Assembly (NCBI GenBank): GCA_001820675.1
Contig: MHQO01000031.1
Location: forward strand, 1 to 7,659
From: Candidatus Sungbacteria bacterium RIFCSPLOWO2_01_FULL_47_10
GTDB taxonomy: Bacteria; Patescibacteriota; Minisyncoccia; Sungbacterales; GWA2-42-14
DNA length: 7,659 bases
Direction of reading: 5' to 3'
The notes under the pieces are model-generated. The model was given only the letters and a program-made list of their open reading frames with translations, was not told the DNA's origin and searched no databases. Numbering within the stretch: position 1 is the first letter of the stretch; every line of letters begins with the position of its first letter. This document shows positions 1-4,935 of the stretch, one piece after another. The translations under genes were made by a program, and so were the position numbers.

Positions 1-232
1 GGGTTTTTTGAATGGTTTAGTGAGTAATCTGTGCTCATTTTACCATTTTCTTCATCATCTTTCTCTGTGGATAAAGGGGCTATTCGGCAACAGTCCCATC
101 ATAATGAATTCACCAGCGAATAATGTTGTACGCGACGGCCGGCATTCGCGTTTCTTTGCCTACCACCACCAAAAGCCACGGTGTAATCCTGCGGGGCCTT
201 ACAGATTCAAGTATATATGATGCCTTTTTCAT
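1..232. other. Left-edge region without a supported gene
   Basis: I see no recognisable gene or RNA here. A plus-strand reading frame runs from the window edge to 220, but its translation has no family feature. On the minus strand a 40-codon frame (232 to 110) begins MKKASYILES and carries a hydrophobic PWLLVVVG stretch. It has no convincing ribosome-binding site. A second minus-strand ATG at 38 (MSTDYSLNHS) stays open to the window edge and could be the start of a divergent gene, but only 12 codons are visible. Confidence 0.4.
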
Positions 233-261
233 TTGCAAAAGAGTAATCGGCGGTGTATACT
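233..261 (+). promoter_or_regulatory. Sigma70-type promoter of lepB, predicted leaderless
   Basis: A -35 box TTGCAA (233-238) and a -10 box TATACT (256-261) are separated by an ideal 17 nt. The predicted transcription start is about 268, one base before the lepB ATG at 269. This implies a leaderless mRNA, in line with the absence of any Shine-Dalgarno sequence. A longer in-frame start (TTG at 233) lies inside the -35 box and is therefore unlikely. Confidence 0.7.
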
Positions 262-268
262 AATTTTT

Positions 269-871
269 ATGACAGAAAGCAACGAGCCCAAAAAAAAGGA
301 GCAGCCGGCCGTCGAACAGCCCAAAAAATCCGTGGGACGCGAACTGTGGGAATTCGCAAAGGTGGTGTTTTTTGCTCTGCTTATCGCCATACCCATACGG
401 TATTTTATCGCACAACCCTTTATTGTGCGGGGGCAGTCCATGGAGCCGTCATTTGAGGACAAGGAATATCTGATTATCGACGAATTGACGTATCAATTTC
501 GCGACCCGGAAAGGGGGGAAGTGATCGTGTTTCGTTTTCCTGGCGACACAAGCGAATTTTTCATTAAACGAATTATCGGCCTTCCGGGGGAGAAAATTAC
601 GGTTGAGGACGGGAAAATACGAATATATGACCCGGCGCAGGGAAAAGAATTCATATTGGATGAGTCGTATTTGCCGCCCTCTCTTGAAACCGGCCCGGAG
701 AAGGCGTATGCGCTTGAGGAAAACAAATACCTGGTGCTCGGGGATAACCGGCGAAACAGTTCCGATTCGAGAATTTGGGGCCCGCTTGATAAACGGTTTA
801 TTACCGGGCGCGCCGTTTTCAGGGCGTGGCCTCCCTCGAAGTTCGGACTTATACCGGAAGTTTCGTATTAG
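269..871 (+). CDS. lepB: Signal peptidase I
   Basis: Membrane-bound serine protease that removes signal peptides from exported proteins on the outer face of the cytoplasmic membrane. The protein has 200 residues. It opens with a charged cytoplasmic N-terminus (1-26), followed by one membrane segment (about 27-48, FAKVVFFALLIAIPIRYFIA). The catalytic serine is S57 in RGQSMEPSF, and the general-base lysine is K100 in FFIKRIIGLPGE. The conserved box LGDNRRNSSDSRIWG spans 157-171. All S26-family boxes are present in order and the length is typical of single-pass bacterial LepB. The ATG at 269 is preferred because the promoter ends 7 nt upstream and the 12-residue extension to TTG 233 would cover the promoter. 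hisS follows 44 nt downstream on the same strand and could be cotranscribed. No signs of decay. Confidence 0.95.
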   Translation: MTESNEPKKKEQPAVEQPKKSVGRELWEFAKVVFFALLIAIPIRYFIAQPFIVRGQSMEPSFEDKEYLIIDELTYQFRDPERGEVIVFRFPGDTSEFFIKRIIGLPGEKITVEDGKIRIYDPAQGKEFILDESYLPPSLETGPEKAYALEENKYLVLGDNRRNSSDSRIWGPLDKRFITGRAVFRAWPPSKFGLIPEVSY

Positions 872-915
872 AAGACGGTTGTGTAATAGTTTGCGTTTAT
901 TGTTGCTTCTACATT

Positions 916-2343
916 GTGGGACGACGAAAAAAAATAAAACCGAAAACATTTTTTGCTCCGAAGGGGATGCACGACATTCTTCCGAAGGACCAGAAATATT
1001 GGGAGCGGATACGCGTGCTTTCACGCGCCATTTTTTCGTATTACAATTTTTCGCGGATTGATACGCCACACCTTGAAGATTCAGAGCTTTTTTTGCAGGC
1101 GGTCGGGTTTCAGACGGACATTGTCGAGAAGCAAACGTATTCGCTGAAAACCGAAGGCGGGGATGAGCTGACACTCCGTCCGGAAGGAACGGCTTCTACG
1201 GTACGGGCGTATCTTCAGAATGGGTTTGTCGCAGAGCCGCACCCCGTGAAGTTTTACTACCAGGGAGCTTTTTTTCGGCACGAATCCCCGCAACGCGGGA
1301 GGTACCGCGAACTGAATCAGCTTGGGCTTGAGGTTATCGGGGACCAAAATCCCGTTGCCGATGCGGAAGTCATCCATGTGTTTTCGGTTTTGCTTCGGGA
1401 GCTCGGCATTCGTGAATTCTTTTTTCACGTCAACAGCGTCGGGTGCAAGGACTGTCGCCCCTCATATCGGTCGCACCTTATTCAATATTATCGTCCGAAG
1501 GCAAAGGGTTTGTGCCGCGACTGCAAAAAACGGCTGAAGCAGAATCCGCTTCGGCTTCTTGACTGCAAGGAAGAAAAATGCAGAATCCTTAAAAAAGGCA
1601 CGCCGCAGATACTCGATCATATTTGTGAGGCGTGCAAAAAACATTTTACGCTCATGCTGGAGTTTCTGGATGAGAACGAAATCCCCTACATATTAAATCC
1701 ATATCTTGTTCGGGGGCTGGATTATTACACTAAAACGGTATTTGAGATTTTTACCGATTCCGATTGGGTGGGAGAACTTGAAGACGTGAAGGATGAGGAA
1801 AAGAAAGAGCCCCCGTTGGAAATCTCCGCGAATGACGCGGCTGGCGGAACGGAAAATCCGGCGGCGGTCGTAGAAGCGCGGCCGGAAGAAAAAAAGATAT
1901 TAAAAGGCATTGCCATAGGAGCGGGCGGACGGTATGATGACCTTGTTTCGCTACTCGGCGGCCGATCGGAGCCTGCGGTGGGAGGAACACTTGGACTCGA
2001 GCGGCTCGTGATGCTTATGAAAGCGGTCGGGGTGAAACTTCCCGAGGAGCCGCGGATGAGGGTATTTTTCGTCCAATTGGGTGATTTTGCAAAAAAGAAA
2101 AGTTTTAAGATTATTGAAGAATTGCGGCGCGCCGGAATTCCGCTCGGAGAATCGCTCGGGCGGGATTCGGTAAAATCACAGTTGAAAATAGCCGATAAGT
2201 CGGGATCCGATTATTCATTGATTCTTGGGCAGAAAGAGGCGATTGACAGCACGATTATTATCCGTGAAATGTCGTCGGGAATTCAGGAAGTGATCCCGCA
2301 GGAGATGCTGGTGGAGACATTGAGGAAGAAGTTGAAGAGATAG
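916..2343 (+). CDS. hisS: Histidyl-tRNA synthetase with acidic insert and cysteine pairs
   Basis: Class II aminoacyl-tRNA synthetase that charges tRNA-His in the cytoplasm. The 475-residue reading shows KGMHDILP (16-23), TLRPEGT (86-92), motif 2 (FYYQGAFFRHE, 113-123), the histidine-specific LVRGLDYYTKTVFE (264-277), AGGRYDD (336-342), motif 3 (GGTLGLERLVMLM, 356-368) and a C-terminal anticodon-binding domain (about 380-475). Residues 177-240 carry four cysteine pairs (CKDC, CRDC, CKEEKC, CEAC), as in the cysteine-rich bacterial HisRS subtype, where they could bind zinc. Residues about 284-328 form an acidic, low-complexity insert between the HisA and HisB motifs. GTG 916 is chosen because the first in-frame ATG lies inside the conserved KGMHDILP block and the only other upstream start, GTG 826, would overlap lepB. 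No Shine-Dalgarno is visible. The start is the least certain part. Confidence 0.95.
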   Translation: MGRRKKIKPKTFFAPKGMHDILPKDQKYWERIRVLSRAIFSYYNFSRIDTPHLEDSELFLQAVGFQTDIVEKQTYSLKTEGGDELTLRPEGTASTVRAYLQNGFVAEPHPVKFYYQGAFFRHESPQRGRYRELNQLGLEVIGDQNPVADAEVIHVFSVLLRELGIREFFFHVNSVGCKDCRPSYRSHLIQYYRPKAKGLCRDCKKRLKQNPLRLLDCKEEKCRILKKGTPQILDHICEACKKHFTLMLEFLDENEIPYILNPYLVRGLDYYTKTVFEIFTDSDWVGELEDVKDEEKKEPPLEISANDAAGGTENPAAVVEARPEEKKILKGIAIGAGGRYDDLVSLLGGRSEPAVGGTLGLERLVMLMKAVGVKLPEEPRMRVFFVQLGDFAKKKSFKIIEELRRAGIPLGESLGRDSVKSQLKIADKSGSDYSLILGQKEAIDSTIIIREMSSGIQEVIPQEMLVETLRKKLKR

Positions 2344-2386
2344 AATGTAGAATATAGACTGTAGAATGTTGAACGTAAAATGTAAC
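2341..2386 (+). repeat. Degenerate heptamer tandem array (TAGAATG-like)
   Basis: Six consecutive 7-nt units can be read: TAGAATG, TAGAATA, TAGACTG, TAGAATG, TTGAACG and TAAAATG, with a decayed seventh (TAACGGT). The TAG of the first unit is the hisS stop codon. The same heptamer occurs upstream of ftsA (4905-4935), there partly inverted. No coding or terminator function is visible. Confidence 0.75.
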
Positions 2387-2433
2387 GGTCGGCGTGGTAA
2401 TTTTATGATTGCTACGCTCCACACGCCACGTTC

Positions 2434-2439
2434 CATACT
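2434..2439 (+). promoter_or_regulatory. Possible -10 box of the HIT gene
   Basis: CATACT matches four or five of the six -10 consensus bases and ends 6 nt before the ATG at 2446, the same geometry as the lepB promoter. The best -35 candidate (TTGCTA, 2409-2414) has a 19-nt spacer, which is long. If real it would give another leaderless mRNA. This is a weak call. Confidence 0.3.
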
Positions 2440-2445
2440 CTTCAT

Positions 2446-2793
2446 ATGGCCTGCATCTTCTGCAAAATTACGAAAAAAGAGATGCCAAGCAGCATTATTT
2501 ATGAGGATAATTCTGTCGTAGTTTTTAAAGACATCAACCCAAAAGCCCCGGTTCACCATTTAGTCGTCCCGAAGGAGCACATTCAGTCGATTGCGCATCT
2601 CGAAGCGAACCATAACGAAATTATCTCGAAATTGATTTATACCGCAAAAGATATCGCAAAAAAAGAAGGGCTTTCTGGCTATAAATTGGTGTTTAATGTC
2701 GGACGCGAAGGGGGGCAGGTGATCGACCATTTGCATCTTCATTTGCTCGGAGGATGGCCGTCAAAGGAGAATCCGGACACCTGTACGGCTTAG
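2446..2793 (+). CDS. HIT-family (HINT-like) purine nucleotide hydrolase/transferase
   Basis: Small cytoplasmic protein of the histidine triad superfamily. These enzymes hydrolyse or transfer nucleotidyl groups, for example from adenosine phosphoramidates, through a histidine-AMP intermediate. The 115-residue protein begins with CIFCKI (C3 and C6, often part of a structural zinc site in this family), followed by the NPKAPVHHLVVPKEH block (31-45). The signature HLHLHLL (95-101) holds the triad, with H97 as the expected nucleophile. GREGGQ (86-91) and LGGWP (101-105) are also family-typical. The length fits HINT proteins and ATG 2446 gives the classic MACIFC start. There is no Shine-Dalgarno. 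The exact substrate cannot be told from sequence. It lies between hisS and rpsU on the same strand, after a repeat-containing 102-nt gap. Confidence 0.93.
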   Translation: MACIFCKITKKEMPSSIIYEDNSVVVFKDINPKAPVHHLVVPKEHIQSIAHLEANHNEIISKLIYTAKDIAKKEGLSGYKLVFNVGREGGQVIDHLHLHLLGGWPSKENPDTCTA

Positions 2794-2821
2794 AACTTCC
2801 TAATTTGCAGGAATATGGCCA

Positions 2822-2886
2822 CGAATAGCACTAATGGATTCGCGATTCGCGAGCATTTGTGTTCAAATTCGTGATCATTCGCGAGA
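2822..2886 (+). repeat. Degenerate ATTCGCG repeats upstream of rpsU
   Basis: ATTCGCGA occurs at 2838-2845, 2845-2852 (tandem, period 7) and 2877-2884, with a variant ATTCGTGA at 2867-2874. An inverted related piece, CGAAT, lies at 2822-2826. The array fills most of the gap between the HIT gene and rpsU and reaches to within 4 nt of the chosen rpsU start. It resembles in period and composition the CGAATTA repeats after ftsA. It may overlap the rpsU promoter or leader. Confidence 0.6.
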
Positions 2887-2888
2887 CG

Positions 2889-3104
2889 ATGGTCTATGTA
2901 ATCAAAAAAGACAAAGAAACTTCCGCCGCGATGCTTCGGCGGTTTTCCCGCATGGTTCAGCAGTCTGGGGTCCTGCTTCAGGCGCGAAAATCGAATTATT
3001 ACAAGAAACGTGTCAGCAAGACCGCAAAGAAAGCAAGCGCCTTACGACGTCTTAAGGCGAAGAGAGAGCGGGAGCGGCTGATAAAGCTGGGGAAAATAAA
3101 GTAG
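2889..3104 (+). CDS. rpsU: 30S ribosomal protein S21
   Basis: Small basic protein of the 30S subunit platform, next to the 3' end of 16S rRNA, with a role in mRNA binding during initiation. The 71-residue product has the S21 pattern: a beta-strand start MVYVIKKDKE, the helix SAAMLRRFSRMVQQSG (12-27), then a highly basic helical tail with KSNYYKKRVSK (34-44) and many Lys/Arg (45-71). ATG 2889 gives the best match to the family start. GTG 2871 and a start at 2859 would add 6 or 10 residues and run into the ATTCG repeats. GAGA sits 2 nt before ATG, too close to be a normal Shine-Dalgarno. yqeY follows 69 nt later, a neighbour often seen beside rpsU in bacteria. Confidence 0.93.
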   Translation: MVYVIKKDKETSAAMLRRFSRMVQQSGVLLQARKSNYYKKRVSKTAKKASALRRLKAKRERERLIKLGKIK

Positions 3105-3173
3105 GGCGTTATATGCGCATTGGCATGCAAGATGAAACGTTGTCTTGTGTTTTTTCATTGCTTCTAACCAAGT

Positions 3174-3695
3174 ATGATTTTCAGACAAAAAATTGAAGAT
3201 GACTTGAAAGACGCGATGCGGAAGAAAGAGGAATTGCGGCTTTCTGTTTTACGCATGCTTTCTGCGGCAATCAGGAACCGAGAAATCGAGAAACGGACTC
3301 GTCTCGCTAAAGCTTCGGCGGAACAGGCAAAAACCTCAAAAACCCTCGAAGCTAAAGACTTAGAGAAAGAAAGCCGGTTGATTGATGAGGAAGTTTTGGC
3401 GGCAATTCGTTCCGAGGCAAAAAAACGAAAAGACGCAATTCAGGAGTATGAAAAAGGCGGCAGGAAAGACTTGGCCGATAAGGAATCGGCCGAGCTGAAA
3501 ATACTTGAAGAGTATCTGCCGAAAGAAATGGACGATGACGAACTCGAGAAAATTGTGATCGCCGCGGTAAAAAGCGCGGGGGCGTCAAGCACAAAGGATT
3601 TTGGGCGTGTTATGGGAGAAGTGATGAAAAAAACAAAGGGACAGGCATCGGGAGATCGGGTGAGGGATGCGGTCAAAAAAATACTGCCTCAGTAA
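3174..3695 (+). CDS. yqeY: GatB/YqeY-domain protein
   Basis: Member of the YqeY family, which resembles the tRNA-binding tail of GatB, the amidotransferase subunit that amidates misacylated Glu-tRNA-Gln or Asp-tRNA-Asn. The free-standing protein's role is not settled. The 173 residues contain an N-terminal helical domain (MIFRQKIEDDLKDAMRKKEE, LRLSVLRMLSAAIRNREIEK) and the hallmark LEEYLPKEMDDDEL (111-124). The C-terminal block is FGRVMGEVMKKTKGQASGD (143-161). At about 41-67 there is an extra Lys/Ala/Glu-rich stretch, which makes the protein longer than the usual length of about 150. It has no Shine-Dalgarno. A possible promoter is TTGTCT (3140-3145), 17 nt, TCTAAC (3163-3168), ending 5 nt before ATG. 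An intrinsic terminator follows 7 nt after the stop. Confidence 0.92.
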   Translation: MIFRQKIEDDLKDAMRKKEELRLSVLRMLSAAIRNREIEKRTRLAKASAEQAKTSKTLEAKDLEKESRLIDEEVLAAIRSEAKKRKDAIQEYEKGGRKDLADKESAELKILEEYLPKEMDDDELEKIVIAAVKSAGASSTKDFGRVMGEVMKKTKGQASGDRVRDAVKKILPQ

Positions 3696-3702
3696 ACAAA
3701 AC

Positions 3703-3729
3703 ATAGTACGCTCCATGCGTGCTATTTTT
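3703..3729 (+). terminator. Intrinsic terminator of the rpsU-yqeY side
   Basis: A 9-bp stem (3703-3711 with 3717-3725, one G-U pair) has a 5-nt loop TCCAT and is followed by TTTTT. An A-rich stretch precedes it. It begins 7 nt after the yqeY stop and faces the minus-strand terminator at 3798-3828, so the two transcripts converge and are separated by about 70 nt. Confidence 0.85.
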
Positions 3730-3797
3730 GGATGAACTGTGAATTGAACCACGTGGTTTGCGGAAGAAATATAAAAGGTGTCATGGGGCGTGAGGAT

Positions 3798-3828
3798 AAA
3801 AAAGAAGGCCCAAGTTTCCCTAGGCCTC
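3798..3828 (-). terminator. Intrinsic terminator of the small RNA
   Basis: On the minus strand an 8-bp stem (3826-3819 with 3814-3807) closes a GAAA tetraloop and can be extended by an A-U and a G-U pair. It is followed by TTCTTTTTT. It lies where a transcript from the promoter at 3912-3939 should end. Confidence 0.88.
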
Positions 3829-3905
3829 ACAGTACGGCATGCCGCCGCACCGCGGGTTTTGCCAGGACTCGTAAGTCCAGGCCCCTCGCACCCTCTTCAG
3901 GGTAC
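3798..3905 (-). ncRNA. Unassigned structured small RNA, about 108 nt
   Basis: A complete non-coding transcription unit is visible on the minus strand. From the predicted start at 3905 the RNA can fold into four consecutive hairpins. HP1 is 3905-3888 (7 bp, GAAG loop, beginning at the first transcribed base). HP2 is 3882-3861 (3 bp, a U-U mismatch, 5 bp, UACG tetraloop of the UNCG class). HP3 is 3854-3828 (11 bp with G-U pairs, loop GGCAU). HP4 is 3827-3806 (GAAA loop), the terminator stem, followed by a T-tract. Single-stranded AAAACC links HP2 to HP3. The only internal ATG opens six codons, so it is not protein-coding. No gene lies downstream on this strand, so a riboswitch or leader is unlikely. 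I looked for and did not find the SRP GGAAGCAGCC element, 5S rRNA, tRNA, tmRNA or RNase P signatures. Family unknown. Confidence 0.75.
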
Positions 3906-3911
3906 AAAGGT

Positions 3912-3939
3912 ATTATAGCAAACTGACAGAATTTGTCAA
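3912..3939 (-). promoter_or_regulatory. Consensus promoter of the small RNA with operator-like palindrome
   Basis: On the minus strand TTGACA (3939-3934) and TATAAT (3917-3912) are both perfect consensus boxes with a 16-nt spacer. An extended -10 TGC precedes TATAAT (3920-3918). This is the strongest promoter in the window and predicts a start at 3905. An inverted repeat TGACA-GAATT-TGTCA (3924-3938) overlaps the -35 box and could be a regulator site. Confidence 0.9.
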
Positions 3940-4024
3940 TAGCCGTAAAAATGGCTTAAAATAAGGAAAATCCCTGTGGTTGGTTATTGAAAAAGCAGAA
4001 GTGTCGCAGGCAGTAAGGACAAAG

Positions 4025-4047
4025 AAAAAAGCCTCGTTTGTTGAGGC
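4025..4047 (-). terminator. Intrinsic terminator of the small membrane protein gene
   Basis: On the minus strand GCCTC and GAGGC form a 5-bp stem (4047-4043 with 4035-4031) around a 7-nt loop, followed by six T residues (4030-4025). It starts 15 nt after the stop codon of the 59-residue membrane protein and separates that gene from the small-RNA promoter. Confidence 0.75.
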
Positions 4048-4062
4048 ATGGAGCTGTATGGA

Positions 4063-4242
4063 TCAAGCCAGAAAGTAACTGATGGCTGTTGCAAGCCAAA
4101 GGATGAGCGGTGCGGCAAATACCGGCCACTTGATAGATATTGTGGCGATGGGGTTTTTGTGCTTGATATACATAGCCGCCGGGAAATGGGCGAGAAAGTA
4201 AAATGTTGCCAGGGTAGCAAGCACAAAGAAAACTGTCGTCAT
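4063..4242 (-). CDS. Small two-helix membrane protein, unknown function
   Basis: A 59-residue frame begins MTTVFFVLATLATFYFLAHF and contains two strongly hydrophobic segments, about 3-26 and 39-58 (PVFAAPLILWLATAISYFLA). They are joined by a basic loop, KHKNPIATISIKW (27-39). The N-terminal half has no signal peptidase site, so a hairpin-like integral membrane protein is likely. Support for a real gene is contextual. GAGG lies 6 nt before the ATG (4252-4249). A -10 box TATGAT lies at 4288-4283 with a predicted start near 4276. An intrinsic terminator follows 15 nt after the stop. It is the only gene in the window with a credible Shine-Dalgarno and one of only two minus-strand units. I do not recognise a family and assign no function. 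Confidence 0.65.
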   Translation of the reverse strand: MTTVFFVLATLATFYFLAHFPAAMYIKHKNPIATISIKWPVFAAPLILWLATAISYFLA

Positions 4243-4282
4243 CGCGCGCCTCGTCTGTGAAAGAAGGTGCTAAAATCAACCT

Positions 4283-4288
4283 ATCATA
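4283..4288 (-). promoter_or_regulatory. -10 box of the small membrane protein gene
   Basis: TATGAT on the minus strand (5 of 6 consensus bases) would start transcription near 4276 and give a leader of about 34 nt containing GAGG. TTGAAC at 4305-4300 is only 11 nt upstream and too close to serve as -35, so the promoter assignment is partial. Confidence 0.4.
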
Positions 4289-4343
4289 GTTTCCTACATA
4301 GTTCAAGCCTTAACCATCTTGAAGCAGTAACGAGTTGTAGAAA

Positions 4344-4511
4344 ATGAAATACATGGTCGGACAAAAGAAAAAAGAAGCAATCCGGTGGATGAACCAAGCA
4401 ACGGAAGTTGCCGGGGGCGCCTTGTGTTTTCGCGCAAAATGCGGGACTGTTATTGTGAAGGATGGCGAAATAATTGGTCGGGGGTATAACGCTCCGCCGC
4501 TGGATATATGA
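4344..4511 (+). pseudogene. Truncated CMP/dCMP deaminase-family stub overlapping ybeY
   Basis: The 55-residue frame matches the N-terminal part of zinc-dependent cytidine/deoxycytidylate deaminases: WMNQATEVAGG (15-25), CFRAKCGTVIVKDGEIIGRG (29-48), then YNAPPLDI and a TGA stop. Full family members continue with a histidine-containing zinc motif (HAE or CHAE) and a PCxxC motif. Neither is present here, so no catalytic site can form. The TGA (4509-4511) overlaps the ybeY ATG (4508-4510) as ATGA, the classic arrangement for translational coupling. There is no Shine-Dalgarno before ATG 4344 or ATG 4353. The simplest reading is a gene truncated by deletion at the junction with ybeY. The clean ATGA fusion leaves open that the stub is kept as a leader cistron. 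Confidence 0.7.
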
Positions 4512-4885
4512 AACGAAATTCTGTGGTCAAACGCATAAAGAAGATTTTACCCAAAACACTCTTGCGAAAACTCCCGAAGGAAATTACGGTAAAAGAAATC
4601 ACCCCAAAGCAGGCACTCCGCCTCAATCTGGCATATCGGAAGAAACGGAAGCCAGCGAATGTTCTGTCGTTTCGATATGGGCCGCACTACGGCGAGATTT
4701 TGGTGTGTCCTGAAGTCATACGGCATGATGCAAAAATGCAGGGAAATTCATATAAATACCAGATGACATGGATGATTTTGCATGGTATGCTTCACTTAGG
4801 AGGACTTCACCACGAGAAATCGCATGGAGCGGAACTGAAGTCAGGGAAAATCGAGAGAGAAGTTCTCACAAGGGCTATTTTTTAG
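4508..4885 (+). CDS. ybeY: YbeY endoribonuclease, 16S rRNA maturation
   Basis: Zinc-dependent endoribonuclease of the UPF0054 family, needed for processing the 3' end of 16S rRNA and for ribosome quality control. The 125-residue protein is shorter than the E. coli protein. The metal-binding H-x3-H-x5-H motif is HGMLHLGGLHH (H92, H96, H102), with histidine in place of the usual aspartate just before the last ligand. The upstream family block ANVLSFRYGPHYGEILVCPE (50-69) corresponds to the usual TDVLSF...GDI region. The N-terminus is basic (KRNSVVKRIKKILPK). The ATG overlaps the stop of the deaminase stub and there is no Shine-Dalgarno, so its translation may depend on ribosomes ending the stub. 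ftsA starts 76 nt downstream. Confidence 0.92.
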   Translation: MKRNSVVKRIKKILPKTLLRKLPKEITVKEITPKQALRLNLAYRKKRKPANVLSFRYGPHYGEILVCPEVIRHDAKMQGNSYKYQMTWMILHGMLHLGGLHHEKSHGAELKSGKIEREVLTRAIF

Positions 4886-4904
4886 GATGACGAAAATGGG
4901 CGTG

Positions 4905-4935
4905 CAGAACGTAGAACGTACTACATTCTACATTC
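4905..4935. repeat. Inverted heptamer repeat upstream of ftsA
   Basis: Two direct units (CAGAACG, TAGAACG at 4905-4918) are followed by two inverted units (TACATTC, TACATTC at 4922-4935). The inner halves form a near-perfect inverted repeat: 4911-4920 against 4922-4931, nine of ten pairs. The unit is the same as in the array at 2341-2386. The sequence is open in the ftsA frame, which makes a false N-terminal extension starting at 4887. Confidence 0.7.

Noticed and set aside
1..38. Possible minus-strand gene start (MSTDYSLNHS) running off the left edge
   Set aside because: Only 12 codons visible and no clear promoter or ribosome-binding site.
8..220. Plus-strand 70-codon frame near the left edge
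   Set aside because: TTG start, no ribosome-binding site, no recognisable domain, unusual composition. It may be chance or the tail of something outside the window.
110..232. Minus-strand 40-codon frame (MKKASYILES...) divergent from lepB
   Set aside because: Has a hydrophobic stretch and a weak TATACA box upstream, but no Shine-Dalgarno and no family resemblance. Too short to support alone.
449..1174. Long minus-strand frame of 241 codons opposite lepB and hisS
   Set aside because: Shadow of two well-supported plus-strand genes; composition is atypical and no domain is visible.
2391..2429. GGCGTG/CACGCC inverted repeat before the HIT gene as a terminator
   Set aside because: Six pairs with a loop of more than 20 nt and no T-tract after it.
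3798..3905. Small RNA as the SRP (4.5S) RNA
   Set aside because: Size fits, but the GGAA tetraloop with the flanking AGCAGCC element of SRP helix 8 is absent and the fold is four separate hairpins, not one long rod.
3956..4306. Minus-strand 116-codon frame covering the small membrane protein
   Set aside because: It is in a different frame, reads through the terminator hairpin and lacks protein-like features. The 59-residue frame has better signals.
4344..4534. Alternative genetic code (TGA as glycine) rescuing the deaminase stub
   Set aside because: Reading through the TGA adds only NEILWSNA before a TAA and does not restore the zinc motifs. The moderate GC content also does not fit TGA-recoding lineages.
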